A stretch of DNA of 64,000 nt from Burkholderiales bacterium (GTDB taxonomy: Bacteria; Pseudomonadota; Gammaproteobacteria; Burkholderiales; Burkholderiaceae_C): NCBI GenBank assembly GCA_016213325.1, contig JACRAY010000024.1:186001-250000 (forward strand), written 5' to 3'. A program made the translations under genes and the position numbers. This document shows, one piece after another, positions 42,805 to 51,946 of this stretch (position 1 is the first letter of the stretch; every line of letters begins with the position of its first letter). The notes under the pieces were generated by a model that saw only the letters and a list, made by a program, of their open reading frames with translations, was not told the origin of the DNA and did no database searches.

Positions 42805-44181
42805 TCACCCGAACCGCGAGCGGATGTACGCATACAGCGCGCGCATGCCCGTTGCCTCACCGCCTTCCGGCCGGCCGGGCTTGGCCGCGGTGTTTGCCGC
42901 CATGATGTCGAGGTGAACCCAGGTTTTTGCCTGGGCCACGAACTCCGCCAGATACAGCGCGCCGATGATGGAGCCAGCGAAAGGGCCTGCGGCCACGTTG
43001 TTCAGGTCGGCGCACTTGCCGTCGATCAGCTTGCGGTAGGGCCGCCACAACGGCAGTCGCCAGAGCGGGTCGCCGACCGCGAGGCCGTGGCGCACCAGGG
43101 CTGTCGCTGCCTCGTCGTCGTCGCAGAACAAGGCCTGCACTTCCGGACCCAGCGCCATCCGGGCCGCGCCGGTGAGCGTGGCCGCATCGACGAGCAGCTC
43201 TGGCTTTTCGCTGTCGGCCTCGGCGAGTGCATCGCACAGGATGAGGCGCCCTTCGGCATCGGTGTTGCCGATCTCCACTGTCTTGCCCGCACGCGTACGC
43301 ACGATGTCGAGCGGCCGGAACGCATTGGCCGACACCGAGTTCTCCACCGCCGGGATCAGCAGCCGCAAGCGGATCGGCACGCCGGCCGACATCAGCGCGC
43401 GGGCCAGCCCCAGCATCACGGCCGCGCCGCCCATGTCCTTCTTCATCTCGCGCATGCCCTCGTGCGGCTTGATGTCGAGCCCGCCGGTGTCGAAGCAGAC
43501 ACCCTTGCCCACCAGCGTCACCTTGGGCGCGTGCGGATCGCCCCAGCGAATGTCGACAAGGCGGGGTTGCCGGTCCGCCGCGCTGGCGCGCCCCACCATG
43601 TGGATGGTCGGGTAGTTCCGGGCGAGCAGCTGTTTGCCGGTGATCGTCTTCACCGTTGCGCCGAACTCTCGCGCCACCGTGGCCGCAGCTGCCGCCAGCT
43701 GCGCCGGCCCCATGTCCTCGCAAGGCGTGTTGATGAGGTCGCGCGCGAGGAACACGCTGGCCGCGAGGCGCTCCACTTCACCGCGGTCTGCCTTCTGCGG
43801 CCACTCGAGCCGCGCCGCCGTGCGCCGGGGCCGGCGATAGCGTGTGAAGTCGTAGGCGCCCAGCGCCCAGCCCAGCGCGGCGTCGGTCTGCGCGGCGGCG
43901 TCGCCGTCGATGGCGAGCCGATAGCGGCCTTCGGGCAGCGACATCGGCAGGCCCGCCCAGGCCCACACGCGGTCGCCGCCCAGCGGTGTGGCGAGCACCC
44001 GCGCGGCCCCATCGGGTCCTTGCGGCACGAAAGCGAATGTCCCCGGCTGCGCCTGGAAGCCCACGGTACGCAACCACTCGCGCGCGCCGCGACGCGACCG
44101 GGTCCATGCCTGCAGGTCCTGCGGCTGCATGGGTTCGATGGCAATCGCGTTCTTCCCGCGCGGTGCAAGGCTGTCCAGCAT
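42805..44181 (-). CDS. M17 leucyl aminopeptidase (PepA/PepB-like)
   Basis: 458 residues. The catalytic M17 signature NTDAEGRLILCDAL is intact, along with the metal and substrate motifs VGKGVCFDTGGLDIKPHEGM and KKDMGGAAVMLGLARAL, and the late LHLDIMAANTAAK-like end (WVHLDIMAANTAAK). It is shorter than E. coli PepA, matching PepB-like forms. It cleaves N-terminal residues with two metal ions. The ATG at 44181 has GAAGGAG upstream inside the end of the cyclodeaminase gene, giving a two-gene operon. Confidence 0.92.
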   Translation of the reverse strand: MLDSLAPRGKNAIAIEPMQPQDLQAWTRSRRGAREWLRTVGFQAQPGTFAFVPQGPDGAARVLATPLGGDRVWAWAGLPMSLPEGRYRLAIDGDAAAQTDAALGWALGAYDFTRYRRPRRTAARLEWPQKADRGEVERLAASVFLARDLINTPCEDMGPAQLAAAAATVAREFGATVKTITGKQLLARNYPTIHMVGRASAADRQPRLVDIRWGDPHAPKVTLVGKGVCFDTGGLDIKPHEGMREMKKDMGGAAVMLGLARALMSAGVPIRLRLLIPAVENSVSANAFRPLDIVRTRAGKTVEIGNTDAEGRLILCDALAEADSEKPELLVDAATLTGAARMALGPEVQALFCDDDEAATALVRHGLAVGDPLWRLPLWRPYRKLIDGKCADLNNVAAGPFAGSIIGALYLAEFVAQAKTWVHLDIMAANTAAKPGRPEGGEATGMRALYAYIRSRFG

Positions 44182-44183
44182 GG

Positions 44184-45161
44184 TCAGGCTCCTTCGGTGA
44201 ATCGGGTGTAGGCCAGGGCGGCCGCGGCCACGTCCTGGATCGCGAGGCCGGTGGAGTCGAAGATGGTGATTTCGGCTTCGGACCTGCGGCCCGGCTTGCG
44301 TCCGTCGACCACTTCCGCCAGTTCCGCATGCACCGTCCCGAGCGTGGCCATGCCTGCGTCGATGGCGTGGTGCAGGTCGCCCATGATGACTGCCTGCTCC
44401 AGGCTGTCGACCACCACTGTGGTGCCCACGAAGAGGTCGGGGTGCAACTCGCTCTTGTGCGGGTTGTCCGCGCCTACTGCCGCGATGAAGGTGCCGGGCA
44501 ACACGTCGCCGCAGCGCAGGAGGGGCTCGCGTGACGTGGTTGCCGTCACGACGATCTGGGCCGCTTGCGTCGCCTCGGTAATCGTGGGCACGGCGTCCAC
44601 TCGCAGGCCCAGCGTCTGGCTCATGGCCTGCGCATAGATGCGTGCCTTGGCCGGGTCGCAGTCCCAGGCCAGCGCACGTTGTATCGGCCTGACGCGCGCC
44701 AGTGCCGCGAGCTGCGAGCGCCCCTGTTCCCCGCAGCCCAGCATGGCGACGGTGTGCGCATCCCTGCGCGCGAGATGCACGGCGGCCAGTGCGCTGGCCG
44801 CCGCGGTGCGCTTGGACGTGATCTCGATCGAGTCGAGGATCGCCACCAGGGCGCCGTTGGTCGCATCGAAGAGCAGCAAGCCACCCTGGATGGTCGGCAG
44901 CCCCCGCGCCGGATTGCCGGGAAAGTTGCTGTTGACTTTGACGGCCACCCACGCCCGGTCGAGTTCGACCAGCGCGCCCTTGGCGTGGAAGCCCCCGGCC
45001 GCCGCTTCGATGTGCATCGGCAAGGGCATGTGGGTTCGCCCCCGGGCGTGCGCCCGGAACGCTGACTGCGCTGCCTCGAAGTAGTCGTCCGCGCCCAGGC
45101 GCCGCGACAGCGGCTCACGCGCAAGCACGATGGGGGTGGTGGCACTGGTGACGCTTTCCAT
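44184..45161 (-). CDS. Ornithine cyclodeaminase/mu-crystallin family protein
   Basis: 325 residues. The Rossmann NAD-binding loop VAMLGCGEQGRSQLAALARV is near residue 140, KVNSNFPGNPARGLPTIQGG marks the substrate domain, and ITSKRTAAASALAAVHLARR is conserved in the family. It may be a cyclodeaminase or imine reductase (ketimine, tauropine-like). Only family-level assignment is possible. AAGGAG precedes the ATG. Co-transcribed with the aminopeptidase (2-base gap). The 139 bases upstream, to 45300, hold no other gene. Confidence 0.88.
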   Translation of the reverse strand: MESVTSATTPIVLAREPLSRRLGADDYFEAAQSAFRAHARGRTHMPLPMHIEAAAGGFHAKGALVELDRAWVAVKVNSNFPGNPARGLPTIQGGLLLFDATNGALVAILDSIEITSKRTAAASALAAVHLARRDAHTVAMLGCGEQGRSQLAALARVRPIQRALAWDCDPAKARIYAQAMSQTLGLRVDAVPTITEATQAAQIVVTATTSREPLLRCGDVLPGTFIAAVGADNPHKSELHPDLFVGTTVVVDSLEQAVIMGDLHHAIDAGMATLGTVHAELAEVVDGRKPGRRSEAEITIFDSTGLAIQDVAAAALAYTRFTEGA

Positions 45162-45300
45162 GCAACTCCTTCTTGGGCAAGGCCCAAAGCCGGAGCAGAG
45201 CTTGGACGCGCGAGGCGCCTGGGTGCGGGGAGTCTGCCGATGGTCCCCGCAGGATGCACGGGCAGGATGCTATGCCGACTGAAGCCGGTGTCAAGCGGGC

Positions 45301-46884
45301 TCAGGCCGCCCGGATCGAGAACAGCGTCGCATTGCTGACGGCATACACCGCGCCGTCGGTGCCCACCAGCGTCGGCGTATACGCCTGCCCCAGCCCGGTG
45401 TTCAGCCTGAGCGGCTGCACCAGCGTGTTGGTCACCAGGTCCCAGCGGTAGACCACCCCGTCCTCGTTGTTCGCCAGCACGCTGCGGCGCACCGGGTCGG
45501 CCGCCATCGTGTTGATGCACCATTCCTCGCGCCCGCCCGGGTTGTCGGGGTCGGCCGTGGGCGACAGGATGGTCAGCACTTCGCGCATGATCGTGACGGC
45601 GGGGATGATCGAGTCGGCCTGGCTCGTGCGCGGGTCGATCACTGCCAGCCGGTTCAGTCCGTCGCCACGCGGCGCATAGTTGTTGTACTTCAGCGCCAGC
45701 AGGTACGTCGATGGGCCACCGTACGAGGGCACCATGGCGGCCGGTATGACCGTGGGCGTCACGTCCCAGCCGAAGCCGCCGGGCACACCCGCAGGGGTGA
45801 GCAGCGGGTCGAACTGCAGCAGCCAGCCGCGGAAGTTGTGCGCGCCGCTCACGCTTTCGAGCACGCCGTAGAACACGCGCCCGTCGGGCCCCACGGCGGG
45901 CGACGACGTGGCGTTGTCGCTGACGCGCGCGGGCGTGTTGGTCGCGGGATCCAGCAGCGAGACGCGCGCCAGCACGGTGAGCGTCGCGCTGTCCAGCGCG
46001 AGCAGGTAGCCGCGCTGCACCGTGCCCTGCACGGCGGGTGCATTGACGGCCATGTAGACGATGCTGCCGTCGGGCGACAGCGCGGGTGCGCAGTTCATCG
46101 CGGCCTTGGTCATTGCCGGGTCGGCTGACGCGCTGGCCGCCGACACCCAGCGGCCTTGCCCGTCGGTGCCTATGCGCGCGATGCCGCCTTCCAGCCCGGC
46201 CGGGTTGGTGCCGGTGACCTGGAAGCCGAAGAAGACGTTGCCCGCAGCATCGGCCACGATCGGCGTGTTGATGAACACCGTCGTGTTGAATGCGGCTGGG
46301 TTGGCGTTGTAGGCGGCGGCGCCGAAGAACACCAGAGGCTGGAACGCGGGCGGTGCTGCGCCTTCCACCGTCTCGCGCATCAGCACCTTGCCGCCCGCGC
46401 CCGGCGCATACAGCCGGCCTGACGTGGTCAGCACCATGTTGAAGCTCGGCACCCAGTTGTGCGGCGGCATCACGTAGTCGCTCATGGCGGACCACCACAG
46501 TGCGCCGTTGGCACCCGAGCGTGCCTCGATGCGGAACGCATCGGTCGGCGTGCGCACCGGATACACCACGGTGTTGTGCGGCGAGATCACCGGCGAGCCG
46601 TAATGGATCAGCAGCGTCCCCGAAGTGGTGTACTGCGGCGCATCATCGACCGGCGTCGACCACGTGATGCGGTTGAGGTCCTGCGTGGCAATGGCGCTCA
46701 GCGCCGTGTGCTGCGCGTCGCGGCCGAAGCCCGGCCACGCGGGGCCGTCCGGCCCCGCGACCGGGCCGATGGGCAATTGCGGGCCTTCGGGCGTTCCGCC
46801 GCCGCCGCCTCCGCCACCACAGCCGGGCAGGACGGCCGCTGCAATGGATAGAAGAGCAGTGCGGCGTGGGATGGGGCGGCTCAT
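45301..46884 (-). CDS. PQQ-like beta-propeller lipoprotein at the end of the urease operon
   Basis: 527 residues. Lipoprotein signal with lipobox LPGC (about residue 19-22) followed by eight glycines and a flexible [12 protein letters not shown] linker, so it is anchored to a membrane facing the periplasm. The body has repeated strands such as [34 protein letters not shown] and [11 protein letters not shown], each resembling a PQQ/WD-like propeller blade. No enzyme motif is seen. The start overlaps the ureG stop (ATGA), so it is likely co-translated with urease accessory genes. A link to urease function is not established. Confidence 0.75.
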   Translation of the reverse strand: MSRPIPRRTALLSIAAAVLPGCGGGGGGGGTPEGPQLPIGPVAGPDGPAWPGFGRDAQHTALSAIATQDLNRITWSTPVDDAPQYTTSGTLLIHYGSPVISPHNTVVYPVRTPTDAFRIEARSGANGALWWSAMSDYVMPPHNWVPSFNMVLTTSGRLYAPGAGGKVLMRETVEGAAPPAFQPLVFFGAAAYNANPAAFNTTVFINTPIVADAAGNVFFGFQVTGTNPAGLEGGIARIGTDGQGRWVSAASASADPAMTKAAMNCAPALSPDGSIVYMAVNAPAVQGTVQRGYLLALDSATLTVLARVSLLDPATNTPARVSDNATSSPAVGPDGRVFYGVLESVSGAHNFRGWLLQFDPLLTPAGVPGGFGWDVTPTVIPAAMVPSYGGPSTYLLALKYNNYAPRGDGLNRLAVIDPRTSQADSIIPAVTIMREVLTILSPTADPDNPGGREEWCINTMAADPVRRSVLANNEDGVVYRWDLVTNTLVQPLRLNTGLGQAYTPTLVGTDGAVYAVSNATLFSIRAA

Positions 46885-47528
46885 GAGGCCAGCAGCATAC
46901 CCTTTCGCTCGATGAACTGCACCACTTCGGTGAGGCCTTCGCGCGTCTTCAGGTTGGTCATCACGTAGGGCTTGTCGCGCCTCATCCGCCGCGTGTCGGC
47001 CTCCATCACGCCGAGGTCGGCGCCCACGTAGGGCGCGAGGTCGGTCTTGTTGATGACGAACAAATCGCTCTTGGTGATGCCGGGGCCGCCCTTGCGCGGG
47101 ATCTTCTCGCCGGCCGCCACGTCGATCACGTAGATGGTCAAGTCGCTCAGCTCCGGGCTGAAGGTGGCGGCCAGGTTGTCGCCGCCGCTTTCGACGAACA
47201 CGATGTCGGCATCGGGAAAGTCCTCGAGCATGCGGTCGATGGCTTCCAGGTTGATCGACGCGTCCTCGCGGATGGCGGTGTGCGGGCAGCCGCCGGTCTC
47301 CACGCCCATGATGCGTTCGGCGGGCAGCGCGCCGCTGACTGTCAGCAGCCGCTGGTCTTCCTTGGTGTAGATGTCGTTGGTGATGGCCACCAGGTCGTAC
47401 TGCTCGCGCATCGCCTTGCACAGCATCTCGAGCAGGGTGGTCTTGCCGGAGCCGACGGGCCCGCCGATGCCCACGCGCAGCGGCGGCAGTTTCTTGGAGC
47501 GGTTGGGGATGTGGTGCAGCGCAGTCAT
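46881..47528 (-). CDS. ureG: Urease accessory GTPase UreG
   Basis: 215 residues. P-loop [17 protein letters not shown] near residue 20, the nickel-binding CPH motif in [18 protein letters not shown] (here [14 protein letters not shown]), and the switch region [20 protein letters not shown]. Supplies GTP-driven nickel delivery to urease with UreE and UreF. Overlaps ureF by 4 bases upstream and the lipoprotein gene downstream. Confidence 0.97.
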   Translation of the reverse strand: MTALHHIPNRSKKLPPLRVGIGGPVGSGKTTLLEMLCKAMREQYDLVAITNDIYTKEDQRLLTVSGALPAERIMGVETGGCPHTAIREDASINLEAIDRMLEDFPDADIVFVESGGDNLAATFSPELSDLTIYVIDVAAGEKIPRKGGPGITKSDLFVINKTDLAPYVGADLGVMEADTRRMRRDKPYVMTNLKTREGLTEVVQFIERKGMLLAS

Positions 47529-48172
47529 GACCGGAACAGGCGTGAGTACTGGGTTTCGTGGCGCGCCGACAGGATGGCGAGCATCGGGGCGAAGGATTGC
47601 TTTTGGTGGGGCTCGAGCGACAGCGCGTGGTCCACCGCAGCGGGGATCTCGTGGGCCAGCCGGTCCAGGATGCGCTGGCCGGCCGACTGGCCGAGCGGCA
47701 CCGACTTGATGGCGGCTTGCATCATGTTCTCGGCCCAGCCGAAGGCGAAGGCGACGAGTGCTTCGCGCACGCCGGTGCCCAGTGCCGCGAGCGCAAATGC
47801 CACCGGGTAGGTTCGGTTGTCCCGTAGGCTGGGGTGCAACCCCAGCTTCCCGAGCGAGCTTCCCATCTGCTCGGCTTGCAACTTCAACTCGCTGGTCTCG
47901 CGTGTCTGCCGGACCCACTGGTCGGCTTCCTCCGCGCGCGCAGGATCGCACAGCACCTGTGCGATCACGGCCAGGTCGGCTCGGGCCAGCGACAGGTGCA
48001 ACTGGTCCACCAGCCACGCCGCCGCCTGCTCCTCGGTGGTCACCAGTCCCGCGTCTACCGCTGCTTCCAGCCCTTCGGAGTACGAGAAGCCGCCCACCGG
48101 CAGCGCCGGCGAAGCGAGCCGCATCAGCCGCAGCAGCGACTGGTCAGTGATCGTGGCCGTGGTGGTGCTCAT
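47525..48172 (-). CDS. ureF: Urease accessory protein UreF with a REP-encoded insert
   Basis: 215 residues. UreF features: [20 protein letters not shown] near the N terminus, [10 protein letters not shown], and the C-terminal [20 protein letters not shown]. It connects UreG to the urease complex. Between SSLG and RTYPVAFAL the sequence reads [11 protein letters not shown], encoded by a palindromic repeat identical to one near tRNA-Ser. The insert keeps frame and lies in a loop between helices. Overlaps ureE by 29 bases. Confidence 0.93.
   Translation of the reverse strand: MSTTTATITDQSLLRLMRLASPALPVGGFSYSEGLEAAVDAGLVTTEEQAAAWLVDQLHLSLARADLAVIAQVLCDPARAEEADQWVRQTRETSELKLQAEQMGSSLGKLGLHPSLRDNRTYPVAFALAALGTGVREALVAFAFGWAENMMQAAIKSVPLGQSAGQRILDRLAHEIPAAVDHALSLEPHQKQSFAPMLAILSARHETQYSRLFRS
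47824..47846. repeat. REP-like palindrome inserted in frame in ureF
   Basis: GTAGG followed by a palindrome with arms CTGGGGT/ACCCCAG and centre GCA. Identical over 23 bases to the reverse complement of 42673-42695. On the ureF strand it encodes LGLHPSL. Confidence 0.85.
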
Positions 48173-48632
48173 GGCCCTGCGACGCGTACGCGCCGCCCTC
48201 CGGTTCGAAAGCCTCGACGGCCTCGCGCACGAGGAGGTGCATGCCGCGCAGCATGTCCGCCAGCACGTGGTCGGGCTCGATCTTCAGGTGGTCGGGCTTC
48301 AACTCGATCGCGACATGCCGATTGCCCAGGTGATACGCCGCGCGCATCAGGTCAAACGGCGTGCCGTGCCCCGGGCAGTGCGTGACCACCAGTACCGGCT
48401 GCGGCGCGGCAATCACGCGCACCAGCGACCCGTCTTCCGCCACCAGCACGTCGCCGCCGCGCACCACCGTGCCACGCGGCAGGAACACGCCCAGCGCGCG
48501 GCCCTGCGAGTCAGTGGCGTCGAAGCGCGATTTCTGGCGTACGTCCCAGTCGAGTTCGACGGTGGCGGCGCGCTTCAAAAGCGGCGCCGCCAGCCCGTGG
48601 CCTTGGGCGAGGACCTTGCCGACCTGGATCAT
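48144..48632 (-). CDS. ureE: Urease nickel metallochaperone UreE
   Basis: 162 residues. The N-terminal beta domain begins [13 protein letters not shown]. The metal-binding domain holds [12 protein letters not shown], with the conserved nickel-binding His, and ends with a His-rich tail ([10 protein letters not shown]). It delivers nickel to the apo-urease complex. The start overlaps the PIN-domain toxin stop (ATGA), placing the toxin gene inside the urease operon. Confidence 0.95.
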   Translation of the reverse strand: MIQVGKVLAQGHGLAAPLLKRAATVELDWDVRQKSRFDATDSQGRALGVFLPRGTVVRGGDVLVAEDGSLVRVIAAPQPVLVVTHCPGHGTPFDLMRAAYHLGNRHVAIELKPDHLKIEPDHVLADMLRGMHLLVREAVEAFEPEGGAYASQGHEHHHGHDH

Positions 48633-49051
48633 GCGATGGCCTCCAGGATGAACTTGCTGCGTCCGTTGATGCGGTAAGTGGAGAAATCGCGCACGTCGAA
48701 CGTGGCAATCTTGTGGATGCCGGACTCCTCGGCGAGCCAGACCAGGACGGCATCCGCCCAGTCTGCACGCAGGTCCGTGTACTTGCGCAAGATCGCGCCG
48801 ACTCGTTTGTGCGCGGCTGCGTCGGGATGATGGAGATGGACGGCCCCTGCTGCCGCCATGTCGGCGAGAACGCTGCGTCGGCTCGCGGGCAGGAAGTAGG
48901 AAGTCTCGGTCAGGACAGCCTCGACGGTGTGCAGCGACGCTGTGCAGCCGGCAAGCCAGGCATTGGCTGCCTCGTGGCGCGGATCGGAGTCCGTCAGGAT
49001 AGCGACGAGGACACTCGTGTCCAGCAGGACGGCGTCACCCCCGCGATGCAT
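48629..49051 (-). CDS. PIN-domain ribonuclease toxin (VapC-like)
   Basis: 140 residues. PIN fold: VLLDTSVLVAILTDSDPRHE near residues 8-27 (first acidic residue), TETSYFL, ADWADAVLVWLAEESG with the later acidic residues, and KIATFDVRDFSTYR. These four acidic clusters mark a Mg-dependent RNase toxin. It starts 17 bases inside the antitoxin gene and ends in the ureE start. It looks like a toxin-antitoxin unit in the middle of a urease operon, between ureC and ureE. Confidence 0.88.
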   Translation of the reverse strand: MHRGGDAVLLDTSVLVAILTDSDPRHEAANAWLAGCTASLHTVEAVLTETSYFLPASRRSVLADMAAAGAVHLHHPDAAAHKRVGAILRKYTDLRADWADAVLVWLAEESGIHKIATFDVRDFSTYRINGRSKFILEAIA

Positions 49052-49331
49052 CGGCCTTGGCCCTGAGATGTTCCACGATGCGCTTGTGGACGACGTCCTT
49101 CGTCGCACTCACCCCGTCGCCGCTCACGCAACCGATCAACCCCAGGCGCTTGAACGCGGCGTAGTTCGCGCTGACGCCGCCCTTTCTCGCGGACTTTCCA
49201 TCCTTCTTCGTGCGAACAAGATAGTCCGCCAGTGCTTCCTGGACGACATGGCTCTTCGTCAGGCCATGCGTGGCGCTGTACTCCTCGAGGGCGTGTTCGA
49301 GGTTCTGCGGAAGGCGGACGGTGAGAGTCAT
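49035..49331 (-). CDS. Ribbon-helix-helix antitoxin (CopG-like)
   Basis: 98 residues. The N terminus MTLTVRLPQNLEHALEEYS is a ribbon-helix-helix DNA-binding domain, with THGLTKSHVVQEALADYLV as the second helix. The rest is Lys-rich and likely binds the toxin. It overlaps the PIN gene by 17 bases. It is expected to neutralise the toxin and to repress the promoter between ureC and itself. No Shine-Dalgarno is visible. Confidence 0.85.
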   Translation of the reverse strand: MTLTVRLPQNLEHALEEYSATHGLTKSHVVQEALADYLVRTKKDGKSARKGGVSANYAAFKRLGLIGCVSGDGVSATKDVVHKRIVEHLRAKADASRG

Positions 49332-49339
49332 GAAGTCAT

Positions 49340-49370
49340 TGTATTACAAATAACCAGCTGGTATTTAGGT
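49340..49370 (-). promoter_or_regulatory. Probable promoter/operator of the toxin-antitoxin pair
   Basis: The 39 bases between ureC and the antitoxin are AT-rich. On the minus strand TGTAATAC (49349-49342) gives an extended -10-like element. A palindrome CCAGCTGG (49354-49361), flanked by A/T runs, lies upstream of it and is a candidate RHH operator. It would let ureEFG be transcribed independently of ureABC. Confidence 0.4.
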
Positions 49371-51092
49371 CTAGAAGAGGAAGTACCGCTGCGCCATCGG
49401 CAACACCTTCGCCGGCTCGCACGTCAGCAGTTGCCCGTCGGCACGCACCGCATACGTCTGCGCATCGATCTCCATCTTCGGCGTATACCCGTTGTGGATG
49501 AGCGACTGCTTGCGCACCTGCCGGATGTTCTTCACCTCGGCCACCGTCTTCGCGAGGCCGTAGCGTTCGGCAACGCCGGCCTTGAAGGCGCCCGACGACA
49601 GGAAGGTAAGCGAGCCCTTTGCAACCGCGCCGCCGAAGGCACCGAACATCGGCCGGTAGTGCACCGGCTGCGGCGTCGGGATCGACGCGTTCGGGTCGCC
49701 CATCGCGGCCATCGCTATGGAGCCGCCCTTCAGCACCACCGACGGCTTGACGCCGAAGAAGGCGGGCTTCCACACGACCACGTCGGCCCACTTGCCCGGC
49801 TCGATGCTGCCCACCTCGTGGCTGATGCCGTGCGCGATGGCCGGGTTGACGGTGAGCTTGGCGACGTAGCGCTTGGCGCGGAAGTTGTCGTTCCTCTCCG
49901 AATCGCCCGGCAGCTTGCCGCGCTGCAACTTCATCTTGTGCGCGGTCTGCCAGCAGCGCAGGATCACCTCGCCGACGCGGCCCATGGCCTGCGAGTCGCT
50001 GGAGAACATGCTGATGGCGCCCAGGTCGTGCAGCACGTCCTCGGCCGCAATCGTTTCCTTGCGGATGCGGCTCTCGGCAAACGCCAGGTCTTCCGCAATC
50101 GACGGGTCGAGGTGGTGGCACACCATCAGCATGTCCACGTGCTCGTCCAGCGTGTTCACGGTGTATGGCATCGTGGGGTTGGTGGACGAGGGCAGGAAGT
50201 TCGACTCGCCCACCACCTTCAGGATGTCGGGCGCATGGCCGCCGCCCGCGCCTTCGGTGTGGAAGGCGCAGATCGACCGGCCCTTGGTGGCCGCGATCGT
50301 GTTTTCGACGAAGCCGGACTCGTTGAGCGTGTCGCTGTGGATCGCCACCTGCGTGTCGGTTTCGTCGGCCACGTCCAGGCAGTTGCTGATGGCCGCTGGC
50401 GTCGTGCCCCAATCCTCGTGCAGCTTCAGGCCGATGGCGCCGGCGTCAACCTGCTCGCGCAGCGCTTCGGGCCGGCTCGCGTTGCCCTTGCCGAGGAAGC
50501 CCAAGTTCATGGGGAAAGCGTCGGCGGCCTGCAGCATGCGTTCGATGTGCCACGGTCCCGGCGTGCAGGTGGTCGCGAAGGTGCCGGTGGCCGGGCCGGT
50601 GCCGCCGCCGAACATCGTCGTGATGCCCGAGGCCAGCGCCTCCTCGATCTGCTGCGGGCAGATGAAGTGGATGTGCGTGTCGATGCCGCCCGCGGTGACG
50701 ATGTTGCCTTCGCAGCTGATGATCTCGGTGCCGGGGCCGATGACGATGTCCACGCCCGGCTGCGTGTCGGGGTTGCCGGCCTTGCCGATGGCGGCGATGC
50801 GCCCGCCCTTCAGGCCGATATCGGCCTTGACGATGCCCCAGTGGTCGATGATGAGTGCGTTGGTGAGCACCGTATCGACGGCACCTTGGCCGCGCGTGCG
50901 CTGCGACTGCGCCATGCCGTCGCGGATGGTCTTGCCGCCGCCGAACTTGACTTCCTCGCCGTAGCCGCCGGCGCGCAGCGTGTAGTCGTCCTCGACCTCG
51001 ATGACCAGGTCGGTGTCGGCCAGCCGCACCCGGTCACCGGTGGTGGGTCCGAACATCTCCGCATAGGCGCGGCGGCCGATGGTGGCGGGCAT
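49371..51092 (-). CDS. ureC: Urease alpha subunit
   Basis: 573 residues, the standard length. Nickel site: [10 protein letters not shown] (His pair), the carbamylated Lys in [21 protein letters not shown] and CHHLDPS (flap His). The N terminus [20 protein letters not shown] is typical. It is the catalytic subunit that hydrolyses urea to ammonia and carbamate. The ATG overlaps the ureB stop. The ureA-micro-ORF-ureB-ureC order fits Burkholderiales operons. Confidence 0.98.
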   Translation of the reverse strand: MPATIGRRAYAEMFGPTTGDRVRLADTDLVIEVEDDYTLRAGGYGEEVKFGGGKTIRDGMAQSQRTRGQGAVDTVLTNALIIDHWGIVKADIGLKGGRIAAIGKAGNPDTQPGVDIVIGPGTEIISCEGNIVTAGGIDTHIHFICPQQIEEALASGITTMFGGGTGPATGTFATTCTPGPWHIERMLQAADAFPMNLGFLGKGNASRPEALREQVDAGAIGLKLHEDWGTTPAAISNCLDVADETDTQVAIHSDTLNESGFVENTIAATKGRSICAFHTEGAGGGHAPDILKVVGESNFLPSSTNPTMPYTVNTLDEHVDMLMVCHHLDPSIAEDLAFAESRIRKETIAAEDVLHDLGAISMFSSDSQAMGRVGEVILRCWQTAHKMKLQRGKLPGDSERNDNFRAKRYVAKLTVNPAIAHGISHEVGSIEPGKWADVVVWKPAFFGVKPSVVLKGGSIAMAAMGDPNASIPTPQPVHYRPMFGAFGGAVAKGSLTFLSSGAFKAGVAERYGLAKTVAEVKNIRQVRKQSLIHNGYTPKMEIDAQTYAVRADGQLLTCEPAKVLPMAQRYFLF

Positions 51093-51400
51093 CAGAGCTT
51101 CCCCTGCACCAGGCCGCGGAAGCCGTACACCTCGCGCGCGCCGGCGTAGTCGACCAGTTCCACCGTGCGCTGCTGGCCGGGCTCGAAGCGCGCGGCGGTG
51201 CCGGATGCGATGTTCAGCCGCATGCCGCGCGCCGCGTCGCGGTCGAACTGCAGCGCGCCGTTGGTTTCGGCAAAGTGGTAGTGCGACCCCACCTGTATCG
51301 GCCGGTCGGCGGTGTTCTGCACGACCACCGTGACGGTCCGGCGCCCCGGGTTGAGCACGTGGTCGGCGCCGTCGGTGAAGAGTTCGCCGGGGATGGTCAT
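51092..51400 (-). CDS. ureB: Urease beta subunit
   Basis: 102 residues. Standard beta-subunit sequence: [20 protein letters not shown], then [20 protein letters not shown] and [20 protein letters not shown]. Structural subunit of the heterotrimer with UreA and UreC. Its start overlaps the stop of a small upstream membrane ORF (AAATGA). Confidence 0.97.
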   Translation of the reverse strand: MTIPGELFTDGADHVLNPGRRTVTVVVQNTADRPIQVGSHYHFAETNGALQFDRDAARGMRLNIASGTAARFEPGQQRTVELVDYAGAREVYGFRGLVQGKL

Positions 51401-51561
51401 TTGCGCGCGAGCCAGATGGCGGCTGCAGCGAGCGCGCCCACCAGCAGCAGCCCGAAGGTGTCGGTGGCGTGCCAGTGCGCGCCCGCGTGGCCATGGCCGC
51501 CGTGGGCGTGGGAAGAAGCCGCCGCGAAGGCGAGGGCCAGTCCGGTGGTGATTCGGGTCAT
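51397..51561 (-). CDS. His-rich single-membrane-span micro-protein between ureA and ureB
   Basis: 54 residues, short enough to be missed by length cut-offs. An N-terminal hydrophobic/signal stretch ([14 protein letters not shown]) is followed by [15 protein letters not shown], with seven histidines, and a C-terminal membrane segment ([19 protein letters not shown]). ATG at 51561; the stop overlaps the ureB start by 4 bases (AAATGA), which argues for a real coupled gene. Histidine content and position suggest nickel binding or supply at the membrane, which is inference only. Confidence 0.75.
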   Translation of the reverse strand: MTRITTGLALAFAAASSHAHGGHGHAGAHWHATDTFGLLLVGALAAAAIWLARK

Positions 51562-51573
51562 GCGCGTGAGGCC

Positions 51574-51876
51574 TCAGACGATCGGTTGGTGCACGGTGAC
51601 GAGCTTGGTGCCGTCGGGGAAGGTCGCTTCGACCTGGATGTCGGGGATCATTTCGGCGATGCCCTCCATCACGTCGTCGCGTGTGAGCACCGAGCGGCCT
51701 TCGCTCATGAGCTGCGCCACGGTCTTGCCGTCGCGCGCCCCTTCCATGACTGCCGCCGAGATCAGCGCCACGGCTTCGGGGTAATTGAGCTTCAGGCCCC
51801 GCGCCTTGCGCCTTTCGGCCAGCAGGGCGGCCGTGAAAAGCAGCAGCTTGTCCTTTTCCCGGGGGGTCAGTTCCAT
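51574..51876 (-). CDS. ureA: Urease gamma subunit
   Basis: 100 residues. [20 protein letters not shown] and [20 protein letters not shown] are the family signatures, ending VTVHQPIV. Smallest structural urease subunit. First gene of the operon in this window. ureD, which normally precedes it, is absent from the window. It is divergent from the permease-kinase gene across about 70 bases. Confidence 0.97.
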   Translation of the reverse strand: MELTPREKDKLLLFTAALLAERRKARGLKLNYPEAVALISAAVMEGARDGKTVAQLMSEGRSVLTRDDVMEGIAEMIPDIQVEATFPDGTKLVTVHQPIV

Positions 51877-51946
51877 GGTGCGAACCATCTTAGTGCAAGC
51901 CGGTGTGGCGGCCATACGTCCAAAGGCGGATTGCCGGGCACGAAAG

